Below, piece by piece: positions 35,567 through 43,004 of a DNA stretch of 64,000 nucleotides. Origin of the DNA: Prosthecobacter debontii (GTDB taxonomy: Bacteria > Verrucomicrobiota > Verrucomicrobiia > Chthoniobacterales > Chthoniobacteraceae); assembly GCA_945905735.1 (NCBI GenBank), contig CAMDQC010000005.1, positions 1-64,000 on the forward strand. The letters are read 5' to 3'. Below the pieces are notes generated by a model that searched no databases, was not told where the DNA came from, and saw only the letters and a program-made list of their open reading frames with translations. Position numbers and translations under genes: made by a program. Positions within the stretch are counted from its first letter, which is position 1. Each line of letters opens with the position of its first letter.

Positions 35567-36643
35567 TCACCGTCTCCCTCTCGTAACCGGGCAGCGTTCT
35601 ACGGCTGCGCCGTCGCGGACAATCCATGCTTCGTTGTGCAGGGCGACGGTGGGGCAGATGTGCTTGGGGAGGGCGTGGAGGGGCTGGCCTATGAAGCATT
35701 CGCGGGCTTGGGCGGTCTCGATGACGAGGTGCTCTTCGCTTTGCATGATGGTGACGGCGTCGGGGAGTTCGGCGATGCGGACGCGCTCGGTGAGTGGGTT
35801 TTCGGCGGCGACGGATTTGTGGCCGAGGTCGAGCGTGAGGCGATCTTTGCCGGGCTTGCTGACGACGCGGGTGAGCACGACGGCGGCGATCTCGAAGGGC
35901 AAATCGGGGAACTTTTCGGCGTAGCCAAAGTCCCACAGCACGGTGGTTCCCGGTGAGCATTCGCGGTCGGCGTGGGCGGCGTGGATGGGGAATGTCGGTG
36001 TCCCGCCAGCGATGAGCGTCGGGGCGTCCAGACTGCGGCGCAGCTCCAGCACAGGCGCAAACGCGGCATCGCACGCAGAGCGCCGAGTTTCCGGGTTCAG
36101 GTCTTGAATGTGCCCATCGTAGGCGTGCAGACCAGCGGCGATGAGTGAGGGGCTTTCGGTGATCAATTTATACAGGACGGCGGCTCGCTCGATGGATGCG
36201 CCCGTGCGGTGCATCCCGCAATCGAGGTCGAGGAAAACGTGGAGCTTCACCCCGGCGATGCGCGCGGCGACGCTGAGGCCGCGAATGGCCTGCGAGCTGT
36301 CGGCAGTGGTGGAGAGCCGCACGTCGGGAAATCGCGCGACGAGCCCGCAAAAGCGCGCCATCGCAGGCCCGGCGATCGGGTAAGCGACGAGCACATCGCG
36401 CGCGCCCGCCGCCACGCACATCTCGGCTTCGGCGAGGGTGGCGGTTTTGAATTTGGTGATGCCGAGCGCGAGCTGCCGCTGCACGAGCGGGGCGAGCTTG
36501 TGCGTCTTGACGTGGGGACGCAGCCGCTCCGGGCCGCCCGCCATGGCGAGCATCCGAGCGAGGTTGCGCTCCACCTTTTCGTGGAAAATGAGCAGGGCAG
36601 GGGACTCGATGGCGGCTTCGTTGCCGATGGTGAAAGGCGTCAT
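35567..36643 (-). CDS. D-threonine aldolase-like PLP enzyme (alanine racemase N-terminal fold)
   Basis: A 358-residue enzyme of the D-TA/D-serine dehydratase-like family. The PLP Lys46 is in RPHVKTHK, within the alanine racemase-type barrel (TPALLIFHEKVERNLARM, KLHVFLDLDCGMHRTG, GLHAYDGHIQ). The C-terminal beta domain ends with LPKHICPTVALHNEAW, the place of the divalent-metal ligands in D-threonine aldolases. It would cleave D-3-hydroxy amino acids or dehydrate D-serine. The RidA gene upstream overlaps its start by four bases (ATGA), suggesting that RidA removes the reactive enamine/imine from such chemistry. Substrate is inferred. Confidence 0.85.
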   Translation of the reverse strand: MTPFTIGNEAAIESPALLIFHEKVERNLARMLAMAGGPERLRPHVKTHKLAPLVQRQLALGITKFKTATLAEAEMCVAAGARDVLVAYPIAGPAMARFCGLVARFPDVRLSTTADSSQAIRGLSVAARIAGVKLHVFLDLDCGMHRTGASIERAAVLYKLITESPSLIAAGLHAYDGHIQDLNPETRRSACDAAFAPVLELRRSLDAPTLIAGGTPTFPIHAAHADRECSPGTTVLWDFGYAEKFPDLPFEIAAVVLTRVVSKPGKDRLTLDLGHKSVAAENPLTERVRIAELPDAVTIMQSEEHLVIETAQARECFIGQPLHALPKHICPTVALHNEAWIVRDGAAVERCPVTRGRR

Positions 36644-37104
36644 CCCTCGACCTCAAAAATCGCCTCGATTTCCACGGCGATGTTCCCCGGTAGCGGGCCC
36701 ATGCCCACGGCGCTGCGGGCTCCGATGCCGTGATCGGGGCCCCACACTTCGGCGAACAGTTCGGAGCAGCCGTTGATGACTTTTGGGTGGTCGTAAAAGT
36801 CGGGCGCGGAGTTGACCATGCCGAGGACTTTGATGATCCGCTTCACGCGGTCGAGACTGCCAAAGTGCGCTCGCAAGGTCGCCAAAATCGCGAGGCCAAC
36901 TTGCCGCGCGGCGAGCTTCCCTGCGTCGAGGTCGAGGTCGCGCCCGACGACGCCGGTGATGAGCGATTTATCCACCCGCAACGGGCCGTGCCCGGAGACG
37001 TAGGCGAGATTTCCCGTCACGACGACGGGCTTGTAAACAGCGACTGGCTTGGGCGCGGGCGGGAGTTCGACGTTGAGTGAGGCGAGACGAGATTCAGGTG
37101 ACAT
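36640..37104 (-). CDS. RidA/YjgF-family enamine/imine deaminase
   Basis: A 154-residue RidA-family protein, a little longer than the usual 125-130 residues. Conserved pieces: VVVTGNLAYVSGHGPL, AARQVGLAILATLRAHFGSLDRVKRIIKVLGMVNS, and GIGARSAVGMGPLPGNIAVEIEAIFEVE, where the Arg of GARSAV is the residue that holds the substrate carboxylate. RidA hydrolyses 2-aminoacrylate-type products of PLP enzymes. Its stop overlaps the start of the D-threonine aldolase-like gene by four bases (ATGA). Divergent from the cupredoxin-PA14 gene. Confidence 0.9.
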   Translation of the reverse strand: MSPESRLASLNVELPPAPKPVAVYKPVVVTGNLAYVSGHGPLRVDKSLITGVVGRDLDLDAGKLAARQVGLAILATLRAHFGSLDRVKRIIKVLGMVNSAPDFYDHPKVINGCSELFAEVWGPDHGIGARSAVGMGPLPGNIAVEIEAIFEVEG

Positions 37105-37210
37105 GCGCCGCTTCTATCGCCTCCGCGTGGTAATGGGAAAGTGGGAAAGCAGTCTAACGTAGTTTCTTTCTCGTGGTTGCAGAGAACTCAATCGCCACTT
37201 CGCCGCTCGC

Positions 37211-38824
37211 ATGAAATCACACATTGTCACTTTGTCTCTTCTTACGCTTTCACCGTGGCTTTGTGCCCAAGACAAGCCGCTGGAGATCACCATCAAGACT
37301 CTCGCGGCGCAGATGAAATACGACACGCAGGACTTCCTCGTCGCGCCGGGCGCGAAGGTGAAGCTGACCCTCGTGAACGACGACGAAATGCCGCACAATC
37401 TGGTCGTTACGAAACCTGCGCCGGACAAAGGCATGGCGCTCGCGCAGACGGCTTGGGCACTGGGCGAGAAGGGCATGGAGATGCACTGGATTCCGAACGA
37501 CCCGCGCGTTCTCGCCGCGACGAAAACCCTCGCGCCCCACGCGAAGGAGGAACTCACTTTCACCGCGCCGACCGAGCCGGGCGACTATCCGTATGTGTGC
37601 ACTTTTCCCGGCCACGCGGCGGCGATGAACGGTGTAATGCAAGTGCGCCCCGGCGGGCTGAACATGCCGGCGGGGCCAAAGCTCACCGATGGCAAGTTCC
37701 AGCTTTTCCTCGGAAAATGGGAGATGCTCCCGGACTTCGGGCAGCTCAAGCCGTTGCGCGAAGGTGCGCTGGAGAAAGAGCTCATCGCTTGGAAATTCGA
37801 CGACTACAAAAACGAATACGGCATCCGTTTCACCGGCAAGCTGGAGGTGAAGAAAGCAGGCGAGCACACGTTCCGCCTGGCTTCCGATGACGGATCGCGC
37901 ATCCGCATCGACGGCAAGACGGTCGTCGCTCAGGACGGCGTCCATCCTCCCGGCTCCGGCAAGACGGCGAGTGTGAAACTCGCGCCGGGCATGCACGATT
38001 TTCAGCTCGATTACTTCCAAGGTGGAGGTGGCGCGGAGTTGTATGTTTCGTGGACGGGGCCGGATTTTTCCGAGACGTGGCTCACGAAAACGACGCTCGA
38101 CGCTTCGCCGAAAAAGAAGAAGAGCGAGAGCCAGACGGGCATCCCGCTTGTCGTAAAAGATGAGGCGATTATCTACCGCAATTTCATCACCGGCGTCGGC
38201 TCGCGCGGCATCGCCGTGGGGCTTCCCGGTGGAGTGAATGCGGCTTACGACGCCGAGCTTTGCAACGTCTCCCTCGTCTGGCGCGGCGCATTTATTGACG
38301 CCAAGCGGCACTGGACCGACCGAGGCACGGGCACGCAGCCGCCGCTGGGCTACGCGGTGGTCGCGCTGGACCGAAACGTCCCGCTCGCAGTCCTCGCCGG
38401 ATCCGATGCGCAGTGGCCCGCCGCGCCGAAAGACCTCCCGTGGGGCGACTGGCCTGCGGGCTACAAGTTTGGCGGCTACACGCTGGATAAAAGGGGCATC
38501 CCGACGTTCCGCTATTCGTTCATGGGCATCGAAGTCGAGGACCGCATGGAAGCCGCGCCCGTTTCGGCCTCGCACAGCGGTCACACTGGCGCGACCATGC
38601 AGCGTGTCGTCACACTTCGCGCAAACAAATCGTCCGAGGGCCTGCACTTCCGGCTCGCTTCTGGAAAGCCCGTGGCTGCGGGGAAAAATGGCGTCTTCCC
38701 GCTCGATGAAGGCGTTTCTCTGAAAGCGGTCGGCGCGGTTGTTCGCGGCACCGATTTGCTCGTGCCGGTCACTTTCAAAGACGGCGTCGCCCGCATCGAA
38801 GTCAGCTACGTCTGGAACCACTAA
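37211..38824 (+). CDS. Secreted cupredoxin-PA14 fusion protein
   Basis: A 537-residue exported protein with a signal peptide (MKSHIVTLSLLTLSPWLCA). Residues about 22-148 form an azurin/plastocyanin-like type I copper domain: His62 in EMPHNLVV, Cys130, His135 and Met139 in VCTFPGHAAAM, the canonical spacing. Residues about 150-285 form a PA14-type carbohydrate-binding module (ITWKFDDYKNEYGIRFTGKLEVKKAGEHTF, RIRIDGKTVV, HDFQLDYFQGGGGAELYVSW). A C-terminal beta region of about 230 residues (VGSRGIAVGLPGGVNAAYDAELCNVSLVW) has no named domain. A propeller protein follows after 15 bases, so electron transfer between the two is plausible but unproved. Confidence 0.82.
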   Translation: MKSHIVTLSLLTLSPWLCAQDKPLEITIKTLAAQMKYDTQDFLVAPGAKVKLTLVNDDEMPHNLVVTKPAPDKGMALAQTAWALGEKGMEMHWIPNDPRVLAATKTLAPHAKEELTFTAPTEPGDYPYVCTFPGHAAAMNGVMQVRPGGLNMPAGPKLTDGKFQLFLGKWEMLPDFGQLKPLREGALEKELIAWKFDDYKNEYGIRFTGKLEVKKAGEHTFRLASDDGSRIRIDGKTVVAQDGVHPPGSGKTASVKLAPGMHDFQLDYFQGGGGAELYVSWTGPDFSETWLTKTTLDASPKKKKSESQTGIPLVVKDEAIIYRNFITGVGSRGIAVGLPGGVNAAYDAELCNVSLVWRGAFIDAKRHWTDRGTGTQPPLGYAVVALDRNVPLAVLAGSDAQWPAAPKDLPWGDWPAGYKFGGYTLDKRGIPTFRYSFMGIEVEDRMEAAPVSASHSGHTGATMQRVVTLRANKSSEGLHFRLASGKPVAAGKNGVFPLDEGVSLKAVGAVVRGTDLLVPVTFKDGVARIEVSYVWNH

Positions 38825-38839
38825 TCGAATTCACTTTCC

Positions 38840-40330
38840 ATGAAACGCATCACATTTTCTATCGCTCTCGCAGCACTCAGCGGCGTCGCATTTGCCCAAA
38901 AAGGAGCGTCGTCAGCCGAGCTCATCAAAGCCGAGCGCGAGTTCTACAACGTCACTAGCCTCCCGATGCCGGAAGGCGAAGTGCTGGAAGTCTCCGGGCT
39001 TGAACTGCTGCCCGACGGCAAACTCGCCGTCGCTACGCGTCGCGGCGAGATCTGGACCGCTGCAAGCCCCGGCGATACCGCTCCGAAGTGGACGCGCTTC
39101 GCCGCCGGCCTGCATGAGCCGCTCGGCATTTCGTTCAAAGACGGCTGGCTGTGGGCCACGCAGCGCCCCGAAGTCACCCGGATGAAAGACAGCGATGGCG
39201 ATGGAAAAGCCGACGTCTTCGAGACCGTCGCCGCGCCTTGGGGCATCAATGGCGACTACCACGAATACGCATTTGGCGCCCGCTCGCCGAAGGATGGCTC
39301 GATTTGGAATGTGCTCTGCCTCACGGGTTCCGGCGGCTCCAGCAGCCTTTTTCGCGGTTGGGTCATGCGTGTTTCCCCCGATGGAAAATCCGAGCCCGTC
39401 GCCAGCGGCATCCGCTCGCCGGGCGGCATCGGCTTTGCACCGGACGGCGAAGCTTTTTACACCGACAACCAAGGGCCGTGGAACGGCAGTTCGTCGCTGA
39501 AGCATCTCAAAGTGGGCTCATTCCAAGGCAACCCGACGGGCTTCAATTCATTCGAAGCCGCAGCCAAGCGCGGCATTGCCACAGGACCGGTGGCCAAAAA
39601 GCCAGCCGTGCCAAAGAGCGGCAGTCGCATCGACACCGAGCGCGGCAACGTCGAGGAATTCGTCCCTCCGGCAGTCGTCTTGCCGCATGGAATCGTCGGA
39701 CATTCACCGACCGGGATGTGCTTCGATCTCACCGGGAAGTTCGGCCCGTTTAAGGGCCAGCTCTTCGTCGGCGAACAGACGTTCTCAAACGTCCAACGCG
39801 TCTTTCTCGACAAAGTGAACGGTGTTTATCAGGGCGCAGTCTTCCACTTCCTCAGCGGATTTGGCAGCGGGAATATCGCCACGCTTATGACGCCCGACGG
39901 CGTGCTCTACACGGGTGGGAGCGACCGCGGTTGGGGCGCGAAAGGCGGCAAACCGTTCGCCCTTGAGCGCGCCGCTTGGAGCGGCAAGGTGCCATTCGAG
40001 ATTCACGAGATGCGCGCAAAGCCCGACGGCTTCGAGCTGACATTCACCCAGCCCGCCGACGCCAAAACTGCCGCCGACCCTGCGAGCTACAGCGCCTCAT
40101 CGTGGACGTATATTTACCAGTCCAGCTACGGCAGCCCCGAAGTGGATAAGAGCGACGTGAAAGTCGTCTCCGCCACCGTCGCCGCAGACGGCAAAAGCGT
40201 GGTGCTGAAACTCGACAAGCTGACGAAAGGGCACGTCCACGCCATCACCGCCGCCGGAGTGAAAAACGCGGACGGCAAAGGACTGCTGCACAACGCTGGG
40301 TATTACACGCTCAACGAGATTCCGAAGTAA
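38840..40330 (+). CDS. Secreted beta-propeller protein (PQQ sugar dehydrogenase-like)
   Basis: A 496-residue protein with a signal peptide (MKRITFSIALAALSGVAFA). Propeller blades show LELLPDGKLAVATRRGEIW, LGISFKDGWLWATQRPEVTRM, DSDGDGKADVFETV, GGIGFAPDGEAFYTDNQGPWN and MTPDGVLYTGGSDRGWG. It resembles the DUF7133/PQQ-dependent glucose dehydrogenase-like group of Planctomycetes and Verrucomicrobia, often fused to heme-binding parts, although no CxxCH is present here. A C-terminal Ig-like segment ends the protein. It begins 15 bases after the cupredoxin-PA14 stop and probably uses the same mRNA. Its end overlaps the convergent coaB-like gene by 28 bases. Confidence 0.82.
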   Translation: MKRITFSIALAALSGVAFAQKGASSAELIKAEREFYNVTSLPMPEGEVLEVSGLELLPDGKLAVATRRGEIWTAASPGDTAPKWTRFAAGLHEPLGISFKDGWLWATQRPEVTRMKDSDGDGKADVFETVAAPWGINGDYHEYAFGARSPKDGSIWNVLCLTGSGGSSSLFRGWVMRVSPDGKSEPVASGIRSPGGIGFAPDGEAFYTDNQGPWNGSSSLKHLKVGSFQGNPTGFNSFEAAAKRGIATGPVAKKPAVPKSGSRIDTERGNVEEFVPPAVVLPHGIVGHSPTGMCFDLTGKFGPFKGQLFVGEQTFSNVQRVFLDKVNGVYQGAVFHFLSGFGSGNIATLMTPDGVLYTGGSDRGWGAKGGKPFALERAAWSGKVPFEIHEMRAKPDGFELTFTQPADAKTAADPASYSASSWTYIYQSSYGSPEVDKSDVKVVSATVAADGKSVVLKLDKLTKGHVHAITAAGVKNADGKGLLHNAGYYTLNEIPK

Positions 40331-40932
40331 TCGCAGAGTTCGGCGCGGGTGGCGAGTTCGCGGGTGGTGCCGTCGCGGGAGACGATGCCGAAGCCGCTGC
40401 CCCACGCTCTGCCGTTGAGTACACAGGCGTCCGTCGAGCAGTCGCGTAGTTGTTGTGCTGCCTTTTCAAGGACGTCGGCGCGAGTGCCATCAAGCTCGAA
40501 CTTCCAGCCGATGATGCGCGCTTTGGGGAAGAGGGCGCGGAGCTGCGGGAGCACCTTCGTCGTAGGCTCTAGCGTGAGGGCGAGGTCGCCGGAGCGCGTG
40601 GGGAGTTTCGCGACGGCGGAGAGCGCGCCGTCGGCGGTGCGCGCTTCTTTTACGCGGAAATCGCAGAGCGCGGCGGCGTGAAAAATGACGTCTGCGGGTA
40701 AAGTGCGCAGCTTGGCGAGGAGGTCGTCGTTCGTGGAAAAAGGAAGGACTTCCGCGTTGCCGTGCGGGTGTTGGCTGGTGGCCATCTCGCCTTTCAGGAC
40801 GGTGACGCTGTGGCCGGCGGCGGCGAGGGTTTGCGCGAGCATCAGGCCGAGTTCGCCGGTCGAGGCGTTGGTGATGCGGCGCATCTCGTCGATGGGCTCG
40901 TAGCTAGGGCCGCATGTGATGATGACTTTCAT
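40303..40932 (-). CDS. coaB: Phosphopantothenate-cysteine ligase (stand-alone CoaB)
   Basis: A 209-residue protein with the CoaB half of bacterial CoaBC: KVIITCGPSYEPIDEMRRITNASTGELGLMLA at the start, the FHAAALCDFRVKE segment and KVLPQLRALFPKARIIGWKFE near the ATP site, ending with NGRAWGSG. It would join 4'-phosphopantothenate and cysteine in coenzyme A synthesis. The flavin decarboxylase half (CoaC) is absent from the gene and window, so it must be encoded elsewhere. The 3' end overlaps that of the convergent propeller gene by 28 bases. Confidence 0.88.
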   Translation of the reverse strand: MKVIITCGPSYEPIDEMRRITNASTGELGLMLAQTLAAAGHSVTVLKGEMATSQHPHGNAEVLPFSTNDDLLAKLRTLPADVIFHAAALCDFRVKEARTADGALSAVAKLPTRSGDLALTLEPTTKVLPQLRALFPKARIIGWKFELDGTRADVLEKAAQQLRDCSTDACVLNGRAWGSGFGIVSRDGTTRELATRAELCDYFGISLSV

Positions 40933-40993
40933 GGTGGGGAGATTGTGCTGCGTCTGTGCTGGAAATCGAACGGTTTATTTCCCACAAAGCGCC

Positions 40994-41206
40994 ATGACAC
41001 GAGCCGAAGCCACCGAGCAAATCCGCGAACACTGCAACGCCACGGGCCTTGTGGTGATGAAAATGCACCCTCTTCTCAACGCGCTGGAGGACGATGCGAC
41101 GAAGGGCGAAGTCGTTCGGGCGCTCTACGAAGTCACGAAGAACATTGAGGTCGTGAAGAAGCAGCTTATGCGCTTGGAGAAGCGCGACGATAACGCGCTG
41201 GTGTAG
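40994..41206 (+). CDS. Small conserved-looking protein of unknown function
   Basis: A 70-residue frame starting at ATG 40994 (MTRAEATEQIREHCNATGLVV). Predicted mostly helical and soluble: LLNALEDDATKGEVVRALYEVTKNIEVVKKQLMRLEKRDDNALV looks like a helical hairpin with a coiled-coil end. Charge and codon use are protein-like and match neighbours. I do not recognise a family. It is divergent from the coaB gene and ends five bases before the convergent ComEA-like stop. Confidence 0.6.
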   Translation: MTRAEATEQIREHCNATGLVVMKMHPLLNALEDDATKGEVVRALYEVTKNIEVVKKQLMRLEKRDDNALV

Positions 41207-41211
41207 CCTCG

Positions 41212-41553
41212 CTATTTGTCGGAGACGACGACTTTGTCGCGCAGCTTGGCGAGCTTTTTCTCGCCGATGCCTTTTACTTTCAGGAGGTCTTCCACGGTTT
41301 TGAAGGGGCGCTTTTTCACGATGTCTTCGGCGATCGCCTCGTTCACGTCCGGGAGGGCGATGAGTTGCTCCATCGTTGCGGTATTCACGTTCAAGGGGCC
41401 GCGTTGGGTGTGCTTGTCGAGGAGCCCCATCTTCCACGCGCCGAAGCCTGCGAGGATGAGGACGCAGACGATGATCATCCACGGCGCAATACCGGTGGTG
41501 GTGGATTTCGGTTGGTCCGGAGTGGGCGAGTTGTCGTGGATGTCGGTGCTCAT
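41212..41553 (-). CDS. ComEA-like helix-hairpin-helix membrane protein
   Basis: A 113-residue protein: a polar N-terminus, one membrane segment (APWMIIVCVLILAGFGAW, about 23-41), then a helix-hairpin-helix domain (LNVNTATMEQLIALPDVNEAIAEDIVKKRPFKTVEDLLKVKGIGEKKLAKLRDKV). The layout matches the DNA receptor ComEA, which binds double-stranded DNA outside the inner membrane during uptake, though this copy lacks the N-terminal SLBB region of larger members. It might equally be a minor HhH protein of other use. It ends close to the small helical gene and lies next to the AraC gene. Confidence 0.75.
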   Translation of the reverse strand: MSTDIHDNSPTPDQPKSTTTGIAPWMIIVCVLILAGFGAWKMGLLDKHTQRGPLNVNTATMEQLIALPDVNEAIAEDIVKKRPFKTVEDLLKVKGIGEKKLAKLRDKVVVSDK

Positions 41554-41627
41554 GCGCAGAGCGAAGCAGGTTCCTTTGAAACCTCAATCTACCGTTCAAG
41601 GTACACGGTGGATTTCAGAATTCCGAA

Positions 41628-42473
41628 CTACCTCCGCGCGCGATACTCGGTTGGGTTTACGCCGATCCAGCGTTTGAAGGCGCGGGAGAAGACGAGTGCG
41701 CTCTCGTAGCCGACGAGCGGAGCCACGACTTCTAGTTTGTCGTCGGTCGTCTCCAGCAGTCGCTGCGCGTGCTGCATTCGCAGATACGTGACGTGGTGCA
41801 TCGGGGAACGGCCGAGTTCTTTCATGCAGAGCCGCCGGAGGTGTTCGGCGCTGAGGTGTGCGCGGGTTGCAAGTGTGGTGAGCGACCATGCTGCTGCGGG
41901 CTCTTGGGCGACTTGGTCCCAAAGTTTCCACAGCCGGTCGCCACGCTGCCACGGACTGGCGAGGCGGGAGGCGAATGCGTGGACGAGGCTCACCCAGTGG
42001 TGCAGCACTTTGGGGTCGTGCGCATTTTCCCACTCTTGGCGCAGTCCCGCGATGGCGCGCACGAGTTCGCCAGCGCCGGAGGTGCGAACGGGCGATGCTG
42101 CGCCGATGAGCGGCTTTACCCAAACAGGCTCTTCGTAGCGGACCCACGCGAAAATGAAGCGCTTTCCGGTCGCGGCGTGAAAGGCATTCAGCACTCGCGG
42201 CGGAGCCATCCAAACGGTCCCCGCGGCGACGCGCTGCCAGCGTCCGTCGAGAAGGATTCGGCCTTCGCCCTCGATGCATGCGAGGACGAAACTGCCCGTG
42301 GGCTGAAGCCGCACGCGGTTGTAGCGCGGCCCGGCGTCGTCCCATCCGAGACGCCCGATGCGGTGGGAAGCGAGCTCGGGGCACTCGTGCGCGTGGAGTT
42401 TCCAGACCTTCGTTCGCGGTCCGTCCACGGTAGTTTCTTTGAAAACGGGATCAGGCACGGTGCGAAGATGCAC
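41628..42473 (-). CDS. AraC-family transcriptional regulator
   Basis: A 281-residue regulator. N-terminal cupin-like sensor (RVRLQPTGSFVLACIEGEGRILLDGRWQRVAAGTVWMAPPRVLNAF), a middle linker and a C-terminal AraC double helix-turn-helix: LTTLATRAHLSAEHLRRLCMKELGRSPMHHVTYLRMQHAQRLLETT and VAPLVGYESALVFSRAFKRWIGVNPTEYR. It is divergent from the Dabb gene that follows, and 108 bases lie between their starts, so it may control that gene or the PSD1 block beyond. No palindrome strong enough to call an operator was seen. Confidence 0.88.
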   Translation of the reverse strand: MHLRTVPDPVFKETTVDGPRTKVWKLHAHECPELASHRIGRLGWDDAGPRYNRVRLQPTGSFVLACIEGEGRILLDGRWQRVAAGTVWMAPPRVLNAFHAATGKRFIFAWVRYEEPVWVKPLIGAASPVRTSGAGELVRAIAGLRQEWENAHDPKVLHHWVSLVHAFASRLASPWQRGDRLWKLWDQVAQEPAAAWSLTTLATRAHLSAEHLRRLCMKELGRSPMHHVTYLRMQHAQRLLETTDDKLEVVAPLVGYESALVFSRAFKRWIGVNPTEYRARR

Positions 42474-42581
42474 GGTCTGCGCGAATGGTCACGACGTCGT
42501 TTTTTGAATGTGGAGAATCATCGGCAGGATGTGCGTCGGAAGCGCTTCCCTATCCGGGCTGCGGTATGCGATGCTGCGCGG

Positions 42582-42890
42582 ATGAAACGCGTCAAACACA
42601 TCGCCTTTTTCCAATTCAAAGACACCTGCACCGCCGCCGACATCGTCGACGTGTGGCGCATCATGGAAGACCTGCCGCGCAAAATCCCCGGCATCCTCGG
42701 GCTGACGTGGGGCGTGAATACGAGCACGGAAGGTCTGAGCGAAGGCTTCACGCACAGCTTTGTGATGCTCTTTGAGAACGCCGCCGCCCGCGACGCGTAT
42801 CTACCGCACCCTGCGCATCAAGAAGCTGTCGGTCTTGTGGTCCCGAGACTTGCGCGAGTCGTGGTGTGCGACCACGAGTACGAGGGCTGA
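42582..42890 (+). CDS. Cytoplasmic Dabb-domain protein
   Basis: A 102-residue protein without a signal peptide: VKHIAFFQFKDTCTAADIVDVWRIMEDLPRKIPGILGLTWGVNTSTEGLSEGFTHSFVMLFENAAARDAYLPHPAHQEAV. This is the Dabb barrel with its His in VKHIAFFQF and the conserved GFTH and HPAH parts. It shares these with the secreted Dabb protein at 4.3-4.7 kb. The start at 42582 was chosen because longer frames upstream lack domain content. It is divergent from the AraC gene and possibly regulated by it. Confidence 0.85.
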   Translation: MKRVKHIAFFQFKDTCTAADIVDVWRIMEDLPRKIPGILGLTWGVNTSTEGLSEGFTHSFVMLFENAAARDAYLPHPAHQEAVGLVVPRLARVVVCDHEYEG

Positions 42891-43004
42891 TGCATCCGTC
42901 GCCACGGGACGAATGCTGACAGGTTGAGGATTGGTAATGTCAACTTTCGCAGTGTCTCATGGCGCTGGGCTAAGATTCGCGCACACGGTAGATACTCCGG
43001 TGGT

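Noticed and set aside
41554-41627. Possible terminator-like arms (AGGTT...AACCT) between the ComEA-like and AraC genes
   Set aside because: The arms are only five bases and no T-run follows. Not distinguishable from chance.
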